Shown: piece by piece, positions 1 through 5,923 of the stretch
Position numbering within the stretch: the stretch's first letter is position 1
Layout of the letters: each line of letters starts with the position of its first letter
NCBI GenBank assembly: GCA_001803815.1
Contig: MHEL01000158.1
Span: 2,050-8,893, forward strand
Length of the DNA: 6,844 nucleotides
Direction: 5' to 3'
From: Nitrospirae bacterium RBG_19FT_COMBO_42_15
Lineage (GTDB): Bacteria; Nitrospirota; CAKKRA01; 9FT-COMBO-42-15
The notes under the pieces: generated by a model
Databases searched by the model: none
Seen by the model: the letters and a program-made list of their open reading frames with translations, nothing else
What the model was told of the DNA's origin: nothing
Made by a program: the position numbers and the translations under genes

Positions 1-552
1 GATTCAAAGAATGCTGTTGAAGCGCTACAGAAACTTGGCCTTGAGGTGATAATGATAACAGGGGACAATAAGAGGACAGCAGAGGCAATTGCAAAACAGG
101 TTGGAATAAAGAGGGTATTATCCGAAGTCCTGCCAGAGGAGAAGGCAAGGCATGTAAAGATGCTTCAGGCAGAAGGTAAAAGAGTTGCAATGGTAGGCGA
201 TGGCATAAACGATGCGCCTGCGCTTGCACAGGCAGATGTCGGCATTGCAATTGGCACAGGCACAGATGTGGCAATGGAGGCATCTGATATAACACTTATC
301 AGCGGCGACCTCCGCGGCATTGTAACAGCCATTGCATTGAGCAGGGCTACTATCAGAAATATAAAACAGAACCTCTTTTGGGCATTCTTTTATAATACAT
401 CTTTGATACCTGTTGCGGCAGGAGTCTTGTATCCATTCATAGGAGTTTTGCTTGACCCCATGATTGCTGCCGGCGCAATGGGAATGTCATCTGTTAGTGT
501 TGTGAGCAATGCACTTAGACTCCGCTGGTTCAGGCCGCCGATGCAGATTTAG
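1..552 (+). CDS. copA: Copper-exporting P1B-type ATPase, C-terminal part (5' truncated by window edge)
   Basis: The frame is open from base 1 to the TAG at 550-552, giving 183 residues; the start lies outside the window. The visible part begins in the phosphorylation/nucleotide-binding region. It holds the TGDN motif (visible residues 20-23) and the hinge motif GDGINDAP (66-73), whose aspartates coordinate Mg during phosphoenzyme turnover. Two C-terminal membrane segments follow, roughly 124-150 and 153-172. The first carries the YN pair (131-132) and the second carries Met-x-x-Ser-Ser (M160, S163-S164). YN in TM7 and MxxSS in TM8 are the established signature of Cu(I)-specific P1B-1 pumps, so Cu+ (or Ag+) export from the cytoplasm is the likely role. 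Silver or other P1B specificity is less likely. N-terminal metal-binding domains cannot be judged. The last codons and stop lie inside the left arm of a long palindrome. Confidence 0.93.
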   Translation, partial: DSKNAVEALQKLGLEVIMITGDNKRTAEAIAKQVGIKRVLSEVLPEEKARHVKMLQAEGKRVAMVGDGINDAPALAQADVGIAIGTGTDVAMEASDITLISGDLRGIVTAIALSRATIRNIKQNLFWAFFYNTSLIPVAAGVLYPFIGVLLDPMIAAGAMGMSSVSVVSNALRLRWFRPPMQI

Positions 553-667
553 CGATAGGGGTCATCTGCTGCGTTGTCGCTTCGGCCTCGCATCCTCACA
601 TACTAACTTATATGCTGCGGTGCGATGCCTCGCTCCGCCTTGCATCTGACCCCTCTGGCTAAATCTG
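544..667. repeat. Long imperfect palindrome (REP/MITE-like) overlapping the copA stop codon
   Basis: The outer arms are perfect and exactly mirrored around position 605.5. CAGATTTAGC (544-553) pairs with GCTAAATCTG (658-667), and AGGGGTCA (557-564) pairs with TGACCCCT (647-654), with an unmatched triplet between them on each side. The inside is only partly complementary but much more GC-rich than its surroundings. It contains repeated words such as GCCTCGC (585-591 and 627-633) and TGCTGCG (567-573 and 613-619). Transcribed, it would fold into one long hairpin. No T-tract follows the right arm, so it is not a standard intrinsic terminator, though it could stabilise the copA mRNA end. The look is that of a dispersed palindromic intergenic repeat or a small non-autonomous element. 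That class assignment is inference, because only one copy is in view. Confidence 0.75.
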
Positions 668-691
668 GTAAATAATTTACAATAAAAACAC

Positions 692-720
692 TTGCATAGT
701 TTAAATTATGGAATTATAAT
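692..720 (+). promoter_or_regulatory. Sigma-70-type promoter for the secreted-protein gene
   Basis: TTGCAT (692-697, 5 of 6 to the -35 consensus) and TATAAT (715-720, perfect -10) are separated by the ideal 17 bp, in an AT-rich stretch between the palindrome and the gene at 755. A second TATAAT occurs at 726-731 without a good -35 partner. This makes the downstream gene independent of copA transcription. It is a sequence match only. Confidence 0.7.
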
Positions 721-754
721 TTGCATATAATCCGCTTAAAAAGGAGAGACAGCA

Positions 755-1396
755 ATGATTAAAAAAAATATAATCCTTTTAATTTCCATTTTATTCTTTT
801 TTCCTTCTCTGACATTTGCAGAGACTATTTCTCTGAATCTTAAATACACACCTTCGCCTTCTCTGGCGGCGGGTTCAGATAATAAGATAAATATCGGATT
901 TTCAGGCATCATTGACAGCAGGCAGAGGGAAAATAAATTCCTTGTCGGCGAAAGGATAAATTATTCAGGCGCTAAAGATTTCCTTGCGCCAGCAGGCATT
1001 TCTGTTGAAGATGCAGTTGCGGCAATGATTTCTGAATACTTTAAGAAAAAAGGATTTCAGTGGAAAAAGGTGGAAAAGTGGAACCTGTCTCCTGATGCAA
1101 TTAAAGAGGATTGGGGTGATATTGTTGTCGGCGGAGAGATTCTTGAGTTGTGGAACGATGTAACCTCTAAGGTTATGAATAACAACCACAAGGTAAAAGC
1201 AAAATTAAAGATTGTAGTGGCGAACGCAAAGGAGAAAAGGATATTGTGGACTGATACAGCCACAACATCACTTGAGATGAAAGAGCCGCTGTTTCATGAA
1301 GAGTCTGCAGAGAAGATAATAAACGAGGCGGCTTCAAGCTGCATTGAAAATATTTTTGAAGACAAAGCGTTTAAAGAAATTATAGGAATTAAATAA
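755..1396 (+). CDS. Secreted protein of unknown function, YajG-like pattern
   Basis: This is 213 residues. The ATG at 755 follows AAGGAGAG (741-748) at good spacing and gives a clear Sec signal peptide: a Lys-Lys N-terminus, a hydrophobic core at residues 5-17 and a likely cleavage after FA (22/23). There is no lipobox cysteine, so the mature protein is probably soluble periplasmic rather than a lipoprotein. The mature part alternates predicted strands and helices: a strand ending in a Phe-Ser-Gly-x-x-Asp-Ser-Arg turn (49-56), a helix around 84-100, a strand with DIVVGGEI (122-129), then a basic strand (145-155) and ILWTDT (163-168). This order resembles the YajG-like family of small envelope proteins, whose function is not established; the match is by eye and weak. 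No metal-binding His/Met cluster or catalytic motif is visible. It has its own promoter, and a terminator lies shortly downstream. The coding region is convincing; the role is unknown. Confidence 0.85.
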   Translation: MIKKNIILLISILFFFPSLTFAETISLNLKYTPSPSLAAGSDNKINIGFSGIIDSRQRENKFLVGERINYSGAKDFLAPAGISVEDAVAAMISEYFKKKGFQWKKVEKWNLSPDAIKEDWGDIVVGGEILELWNDVTSKVMNNNHKVKAKLKIVVANAKEKRILWTDTATTSLEMKEPLFHEESAEKIINEAASSCIENIFEDKAFKEIIGIK

Positions 1397-1410
1397 AAGG
1401 TGGTGAGATT

Positions 1411-1506
1411 ATGGTTATCAAAAAGATTGTAAAAAGACAGCAGGCACATGCAAGTGCCATCAGTCATGCTAAGAAAATATTATTTCTTTCATGCCCTTTG
1501 GAATGA
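1411..1506 (+). CDS. Possible 31-residue cationic small protein
   Basis: The ATG at 1411 is preceded by GGTGGTGAG (1399-1407) at a spacing suitable for a ribosome binding site. It lies 14 bases after the stop of the secreted-protein gene, so it would be co-transcribed with it. The product begins MVIKKIVKRQQAHASAISH and continues with AKKI, a basic stretch that could form an amphipathic helix, followed by a short hydrophobic end. The TGA (1504-1506) falls in the loop of the intrinsic terminator at 1492-1532, so the last codons overlap the hairpin stem. A small hairpin (GGCAC 1444-1447 region pairing with GTGCC 1454-1458) lies inside the frame. I recognise no family. The alternative is a non-coding 3' UTR with a chance short frame. 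The good ribosome binding site is the main argument for a gene. Confidence 0.4.
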   Translation: MVIKKIVKRQQAHASAISHAKKILFLSCPLE

Positions 1507-1532
1507 CCTTCTAAAGGGCATTTTTATTTTTT
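1492..1532 (+). terminator. Strong intrinsic terminator
   Basis: TGCCCTTT (1492-1499) and AAAGGGCA (1513-1520) form a perfect 8-bp stem with a 13-base loop, followed directly by a T-rich tract (1521-1532, eleven T in twelve bases). This ends the transcript carrying the secreted-protein gene and the possible small gene, and it insulates the sensor kinase gene downstream. Confidence 0.9.
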
Positions 1533-1588
1533 CAATACCATTCTTTCAACTTCATATCATAAAGTACTCCCGCATCATCTTATTTTTT

Positions 1589-1597
1589 TGTTATAAT
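1589..1597 (+). promoter_or_regulatory. Extended -10 promoter for the two-component operon
   Basis: TGTTATAAT (1589-1597) fits the extended -10 consensus TGnTATAAT and lies about 40 bases before the kinase start. No good -35 hexamer is seen at 16-18 bp upstream, which is usual for extended -10 promoters. It sits downstream of the terminator, so it is the likely start of the kinase-regulator transcript. It is a sequence match only. Confidence 0.55.
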
Positions 1598-1634
1598 TGT
1601 AGAACAAACCTGTTATATTTAAATTCAGGAGAAT

Positions 1635-4595
1635 ATGGACAATAAACAGATAAGAAAGGAAAACATCCAGAGGAAGGTTATCGCCTCTATACTGCTTGTG
1701 GGGATTATTCCTGGCATTATTGTAGTTATACTTACATATTTGACAGGCATCAATGCCTTGAAAAATTCTATTGGAATTAACCTTCAGGAGATAGCAAAAG
1801 AAACAGCAGATAAAATACAGATTATTACGGATAGGGAAATACAGGATGCACAGAGTCTTGCTCTCTCTCCATATATAAAAGCCGCTGTTTTAAAGGACGG
1901 CAGATTTTCACAAAACAGTGTTAATAGTTATCTAAAAGCGTATTTAAAGCAGAGGCAGATGGAATATGGCTCTATACTTATAACAGATGTAAAGGGTGTT
2001 GTTATTGCCTCTACAAATTTAGTTGCAGATTATAATCAAAGAGAAGCAAAATGGTGGAATATAGCATATAAGCATGGAAAGGTATTTATAAGCGATATAG
2101 AGTATGATGAGAAGGCGCAGACATATTTCTTAACAATAGCTGTTCCGGTTTTAGATAATAAGAATATCATAGGTGTCTTGAAGATTATACATGATGTAAA
2201 TGACATCTTTAAAATAATCACCAGCATAAAGATTGGAGAGACAGGCCATGCCAATCTTGTTACATCAGACGGCATACTTATTGTATGCCCTGTCTTTCCA
2301 CCAAAGAGCCACAGGATTAACAATCAATTGATGCAGCAGATAAGCTTTGACAAACCGGGGTGGGGAATTGCTGCTGATGATGCCCATGGCGGCAAAGACT
2401 CTATTATAGGTTTTGCGCCTGTTGCCTCCACCCTTAAGATAGGGCAGGATAATTTTGGCGGAAAAAAATGGCATATCTTTATCAGACAGCACCCTGACGA
2501 AACCTATGCCCCGATGAATGCCCTGTTGTGGAAGGCCTCTTTCTTGGGAATAGCGCTTGTTGCTGTCCTTTCCATGCTCGGGTTTTATGCAGGCAGGAGG
2601 ATTATAAAACCCATTAAAACATTAATAGATGGAGTGGAATTGTTAGGCAGAGGCAGATTGGAGCATCGTATAAGCATTAAGACAAAGGATGAGATTGAGC
2701 AGTTGGCAGAGACCTTTAATCAGATGGCAGGTAATCTGGAGAAGAGCAACAAGGAGACAGAGAGGTATTTAAGCCAGCTTAAAGAGTCTGAGGAGAGGTA
2801 TAAGACCCTTTTTGATCATTCTGAGGACTCTATGCTGATGATGGATTTAGAAGGGAGGATAGTCGCTGTTAATAAAAGGGAAGAGGATGTAATCGGCTAC
2901 AAAAAGGACACCCTTCTTGGCAAAGAGTTTGCCATGGTTTTATGCGATGAAGACAGAAATGCCTTTGCTGATTTTTTCAGAAGGACATTGTCAGGCGAGA
3001 AGCCTTCTACTATTGAGGTAAAGGTTTTAAGCAATGATCGTGGCTTGTTAATAATGGAGCTTGATTTAACAGGCATAAAAAGCGGCAATGAGATTGTGTT
3101 CGTTCAGATTCATTTAAGGGATATTACAACAAGGAAGATTTTGGAAAGAGAGATTAAGCTGGAAAGGGATAAATTAGAAACTATCATTGAGAGTATGGGC
3201 GATGGCCTGGATATAGTTGATAAGGATTTCAGGATTCAATACATGAATGAAAAATTTCTAAAGTTGTACGGCAAGGATGCGGTTGGAAAGAGCTGTTATA
3301 AGGTCTATACAGGAAGGGATAAGCCTTGCAATGAGTGCCCTGTAGTAAAGGGAATAGAAAAGATAGGCGTGCTTGAGGTAAATGCACCGCAGGGCCAGAC
3401 CTTTTTGATTACGCATTCACCCTTTAAAAATCTTGATGGCACAACCTCAATCTTGGAGATATTTAAGGATATTACAGAAAGAAAGAAGATGGAAAGAACT
3501 ATTAAGGAATCCGAAGAGAGGTATAAGACTCTTTTTGACCATTCTGAGGATTCTATGCTGATGATGGATCTGGATGGGAGGATTGTGGCTGTAAATAAAA
3601 GGGAAGAGGATGTAATCGGCTACACCAAGGATGAATTTATTGGCAAGGAGTTTTCTATGTTTTTAAGCAATGAAGGCAGGGGCGCATTTAATAGTCTTTT
3701 TAAAAGGGCTGTTTCAGGCGAAAAACCCCCTACTACTGAGATGAAGATTTTAAGCAAGAGCCATAGCTCGCTGACAATGGAGCTTGATTTAACAGGCATA
3801 AGAAGCGGCGAAAGGATTGCGTTTGTTCAGATTCATTTAAGGGATATTACAAAGAGAAAGGAATTGGAGCAGCAGCTTCTCCGTTCTGAAAGACTGGCTG
3901 CTATCGGTCATTTTTCATCTACACTTGTGCATGACCTTCGCAATCCGATTATCGGCATTAAAAAGAGGCTTGAAGGATTAAAGGGCGCAATAAAGACTAC
4001 ACCTCCAAAAAGTGTAAACATGATATTATCAGATGTTATCTCAGGAGGAGAGCTTCTTATAGGAATGGTTAATGATGTGCTGGACATATATCAAAATAGC
4101 TATGAAGAGATACCTTTGATTATTTCGCCATTTCCTGTTATTGATGCTATGAAAGAGGCAGTAAAACTCCTTCAGGTTGAGGCAGAGGGGAGGAAGGTAA
4201 AAATAATCCTGCATAATAAAAATAAATCAATACAGGTTCAAGGCGACAAAAGAAGGCTGCAAAGGGTGTTTATAAATCTTCTGGATAATGCCTTAAAATA
4301 TTCGCCAGCCAATGGAAAGATTGATATTTTTTTTGAGCCTGTGTCAGAAAATGGAACAGATTGGCTGCTGCTGAAGATTGAGGATGATGGGCCAGGCATC
4401 CTTCCAACAGAGCTTAACAGGATATTTGAGCCATTTCAGAAAAAAACTGAGAAAAGAGACGGCAAAACAGGAACTGGTTTGGGGCTCTATTTCTGCAAGG
4501 TGGTGGTTGAGCTTCACCACGGAAGGATATGGGCTGAAAACAAAAAGGGAAAAGGCGCAGTATTTTTTATCAAGATCCCGATTGGAGAAAAATAA
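1635..4595 (+). CDS. Membrane sensor histidine kinase (Cache-HAMP-PAS-PAS-PAS-HisKA-HATPase)
   Basis: This is 986 residues. The ATG at 1635 has AGGAGA (1627-1632) close upstream. TM1 is at about 16-38. A periplasmic sensor region of about 260 residues (39-299) has the look of a double Cache domain. TM2 is at about 301-320, followed by HAMP (321-372) and a short coiled coil. PAS1 covers 384-503, PAS2 about 508-618 and PAS3 625-744. PAS1 and PAS3 are near duplicates; PAS2 is different and carries C554, C565 and C568 in CYKVYTGRDKPCNECP. The catalytic core has the phosphoacceptor His766 in the H-box VHDLRNP, an N-box (N881, N885), the G1 box DDGPG (917-921), the F-box FEPF (931-934) and the G2 box GTGLGL (946-951). 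All expected catalytic motifs are present, so it should autophosphorylate. It is translationally coupled to the response regulator just downstream. The ligand is unknown; the position next to cytochrome c-nirK suggests nitrogen-oxide, copper or redox sensing, which is inference. Confidence 0.95.
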   Translation: MDNKQIRKENIQRKVIASILLVGIIPGIIVVILTYLTGINALKNSIGINLQEIAKETADKIQIITDREIQDAQSLALSPYIKAAVLKDGRFSQNSVNSYLKAYLKQRQMEYGSILITDVKGVVIASTNLVADYNQREAKWWNIAYKHGKVFISDIEYDEKAQTYFLTIAVPVLDNKNIIGVLKIIHDVNDIFKIITSIKIGETGHANLVTSDGILIVCPVFPPKSHRINNQLMQQISFDKPGWGIAADDAHGGKDSIIGFAPVASTLKIGQDNFGGKKWHIFIRQHPDETYAPMNALLWKASFLGIALVAVLSMLGFYAGRRIIKPIKTLIDGVELLGRGRLEHRISIKTKDEIEQLAETFNQMAGNLEKSNKETERYLSQLKESEERYKTLFDHSEDSMLMMDLEGRIVAVNKREEDVIGYKKDTLLGKEFAMVLCDEDRNAFADFFRRTLSGEKPSTIEVKVLSNDRGLLIMELDLTGIKSGNEIVFVQIHLRDITTRKILEREIKLERDKLETIIESMGDGLDIVDKDFRIQYMNEKFLKLYGKDAVGKSCYKVYTGRDKPCNECPVVKGIEKIGVLEVNAPQGQTFLITHSPFKNLDGTTSILEIFKDITERKKMERTIKESEERYKTLFDHSEDSMLMMDLDGRIVAVNKREEDVIGYTKDEFIGKEFSMFLSNEGRGAFNSLFKRAVSGEKPPTTEMKILSKSHSSLTMELDLTGIRSGERIAFVQIHLRDITKRKELEQQLLRSERLAAIGHFSSTLVHDLRNPIIGIKKRLEGLKGAIKTTPPKSVNMILSDVISGGELLIGMVNDVLDIYQNSYEEIPLIISPFPVIDAMKEAVKLLQVEAEGRKVKIILHNKNKSIQVQGDKRRLQRVFINLLDNALKYSPANGKIDIFFEPVSENGTDWLLLKIEDDGPGILPTELNRIFEPFQKKTEKRDGKTGTGLGLYFCKVVVELHHGRIWAENKKGKGAVFFIKIPIGEK
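2784..3137 (+). repeat. PAS1-coding unit of an internal duplication
   Basis: This segment encodes kinase residues 384-501. It matches the segment 3507-3860 (residues 625-742) in frame, at an exact offset of 723 bp. By hand count about 86 of 118 residues are identical. The first 39 residues have a single change, and MELDLTGI and FVQIHLRDIT near the end are unchanged, while the middle has diverged. Confidence 0.9.
3507..3860 (+). repeat. PAS3-coding unit of the same internal duplication
   Basis: This is the second copy of the PAS unit at 2784-3137. The two copies flank the unrelated Cys-containing PAS2, so the duplication is not a simple tandem. The DNA also remains similar, with many synonymous differences, which points to a fairly old duplication whose ends are kept by selection or gene conversion. 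Confidence 0.9.
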
Positions 4596-4596
4596 T

Positions 4597-5259
4597 ATGC
4601 CTATTAAAATTATTATTGCTGATGACCAGAGGCTCTTTCGTCAGGGCCTTAGAAGCCTGTTGGAGCAGGAGGGGGATATGGAGGTAATTGGAGAGGCTGC
4701 TGACGGCCAAGATGCATTTACCCTTGCACAAGAGGCCAATCCCGATGTTATTCTCATGGATGTGGAGATGCCGAAGCTTGACGGCATTCAGGCCAGCCGC
4801 ATGATTTTAGAAAGGCAGCCTGATATAAAGATACTCATGCTCTCTGTTCATAATGAAGATGAAAGGGTCATATCAGCAATCAGATCAGGGGCATCCGGTT
4901 ATATTATGAAGGATGCAGACCATAAGGAATTTATCAAGATAATAAGAAGCACTTTTGCAGGAGAAAAGATATCCTCGCCATTTCTTGCAAATCTCACACC
5001 GAGGATTCTATTTAAGATACATAACCCTGCCGGTATGGATGAAGAGATAGAAAAGGAGATTAATGAAAAATATTCTTTGACAGAGCGCGAAAAAGAGATA
5101 TTAGGACATCTCCTTAAAGGCAAGAGCAATAAAGAGATGTCAGACCTTATGTTTGTATCAACAGAGACAGTTAAAACACACCTGCAGAACATTTATAAAA
5201 AGCTTGGCGTAAAGAGCAGGATGGAGGCTGCCCTCCTTTTTTTAAAGGAAAAACGATAA
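4597..5259 (+). CDS. NarL/FixJ-family response regulator (REC-LuxR HTH)
   Basis: This is 220 residues. The start at 4597 is chosen because it follows the kinase stop (4593-4595) by one base, has GGAG at 4584-4587, and begins exactly at the REC domain. The open frame extends upstream to an ATG at 4378, but that part only overlaps the kinase ATPase domain in another frame. The receiver domain (about 3-120) has the acidic pair D9-D10, phosphoacceptor D55 in ILMDVEMP, S83 and K105. A linker is followed by a LuxR-type helix-turn-helix (about 158-215) with SLTEREKEIL and NKEMSDLMFVSTETVKTHLQ, typical of NarL/FixJ regulators. Phosphorylation by the coupled kinase should promote dimerisation and DNA binding. 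Likely targets are its own operon and the cytochrome c-nirK genes downstream, inferred from position only. Confidence 0.95.
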   Translation: MPIKIIIADDQRLFRQGLRSLLEQEGDMEVIGEAADGQDAFTLAQEANPDVILMDVEMPKLDGIQASRMILERQPDIKILMLSVHNEDERVISAIRSGASGYIMKDADHKEFIKIIRSTFAGEKISSPFLANLTPRILFKIHNPAGMDEEIEKEINEKYSLTEREKEILGHLLKGKSNKEMSDLMFVSTETVKTHLQNIYKKLGVKSRMEAALLFLKEKR

Positions 5260-5284
5260 TCGCTGTTAATTTAATTCCCTTTCT

Positions 5285-5298
5285 CCCCCTTTTAGGGG
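5285..5298 (+). terminator. Small hairpin after the response regulator, weak terminator candidate
   Basis: CCCC (5286-5289) and GGGG (5295-5298) can pair around a TTTTA loop, 26 bases after the regulator stop. No T-tract follows, so read-through into the cytochrome c-nirK genes is quite possible. Confidence 0.3.
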
Positions 5299-5309
5299 AT
5301 ATTTAGCCC

Positions 5310-5347
5310 TATCAGTGTGATAAAAATCCTACTTACTGGTAATTTAC
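5310..5347. promoter_or_regulatory. Inverted repeats upstream of cytochrome c-nirK, candidate operators
   Basis: Two small symmetric motifs lie here: TATCA-GTG-TGATA (5310-5322) and TTAC-TG-GTAA (5333-5342), the latter overlapping GTAA-T-TTAC (5339-5347). TTACT also repeats directly at 5333-5337 and 5344-5348, 11 bp apart, or about one helical turn. The motifs sit just upstream of and overlapping the candidate -35, where an activator or repressor would bind. I cannot assign them to a known regulator; the neighbouring NarL-type protein is one candidate. Confidence 0.35.
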
Positions 5348-5372
5348 TCTGACTCCCTTTCTCAGATATAGT
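5343..5372 (+). promoter_or_regulatory. Candidate promoter of the cytochrome c-nirK operon
   Basis: TTTACT (5343-5348, 4 of 6) and TATAGT (5367-5372, 5 of 6) are 18 bp apart. A second possible -10, TATACA, lies at 5374-5379. The weak -35 would fit an activator-dependent promoter. The ribosome binding site AAAGGAGG (5385-5392) follows. Confidence 0.4.
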
Positions 5373-5399
5373 ATATACAATAAGAAAGGAGGAAGGGTT

Positions 5400-5864
5400 A
5401 TGAAAAATCTAACAGTTTTTCTAAGCGTCATATTTATTGTTTTCTTCTTCGGAGGCATTATGCCAGCTCATGCAGATGAGATGGTTCTTAAGCCTCGCGT
5501 CCCTGCTGATAAAATGGCATTAGCAAAAGGCATGGCGAATCCGGGCTCTTTGGACAAGGGTTTTATATCTGCTGGCAAGGAGATATACACAGGTAAGGGC
5601 AGATGTGTGATGTGCCATGGCGAGACAGGAAAAGGGGATTCACCAATGGCAGCAGCCTTTAATCCAAAGCCGAGGGACTTTACAAACCTCCAGTGGCAAA
5701 AAGTACGGACAGACGGAGAGATATTCTGGGCAATCAGCGAAGGCACAGATTATGGGATGATTCCATTTGGAAGCAGCCTCAGCGAAAAAGAGAGATGGGA
5801 GCTGGTAAACTACATAAGGGAAATTGGCAGACTTGCAAACCCGACTCTTGCAAAAGAGCAATAA
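5400..5864 (+). CDS. Periplasmic mono-heme cytochrome c
   Basis: This is 154 residues. The ATG at 5400 is 7 bases after a near-perfect Shine-Dalgarno sequence, AAAGGAGG. The N-terminus is a Sec signal peptide with a hydrophobic core at about 4-20 and likely cleavage after AHA (23-25). One heme-binding CxxCH motif is present (CVMCH, 69-73), followed by GETGKGDS. M120 in YGMIPF is the likely distal iron ligand. The C-terminal helix around RWELVNYIREI (132-142) is typical of class I cytochromes c. The family pattern, with PRDFTN and DGEIFWAISEG between the heme site and the Met, is common in small periplasmic electron carriers. It lies 59 bases before nirK on the same strand with no terminator between, so it is probably co-transcribed and is the natural candidate to feed electrons to NirK. 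Direct donation to NirK is inferred from context. Confidence 0.93.
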   Translation: MKNLTVFLSVIFIVFFFGGIMPAHADEMVLKPRVPADKMALAKGMANPGSLDKGFISAGKEIYTGKGRCVMCHGETGKGDSPMAAAFNPKPRDFTNLQWQKVRTDGEIFWAISEGTDYGMIPFGSSLSEKERWELVNYIREIGRLANPTLAKEQ

Positions 5865-5877
5865 GGAAAAATAGGGC

Positions 5878-5897
5878 GCAGGACAAGAATGCCCTGC
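5878..5897 (+). other. Small hairpin in the cytochrome c-nirK gap
   Basis: GCAGG (5878-5882) and CCTGC (5893-5897) can form a 5-bp stem with a 10-base loop. GGGC (5874-5877) could pair instead with GCCC (5891-5894). No T-tract follows, so it would not terminate; it might influence processing or relative expression of the two genes. It could be chance. Confidence 0.25.
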
Positions 5898-5923
5898 CTA
5901 ACTTTTAAAAAGGAGAACAAAAA

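Noticed and set aside
544..667. The palindrome as an intrinsic terminator for copA
   Set aside because: There is no T-tract after the right arm, and the hairpin is far longer than usual terminators.
544..667. The palindrome as a CRISPR repeat or phage attachment site
   Set aside because: There is a single copy without regularly spaced repeats, and no integrase or cas gene is visible.
1448..1645. 65-codon + strand open frame between the secreted-protein gene and the kinase
   Set aside because: It runs through a strong terminator and the kinase promoter, has no ribosome binding site, and has the composition of AT-rich intergenic DNA.
4378..4596. Upstream extension of the response regulator from an earlier ATG
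   Set aside because: It overlaps the kinase ATPase domain in another frame and adds 73 residues without a domain; the start at 4597 has a ribosome binding site and begins at the REC domain.
5310..5322. TATCA-GTG-TGATA as an FNR/NnrR box
   Set aside because: The half-sites and 3-base spacer do not match the TTGAT-N4-ATCAA pattern of that family.
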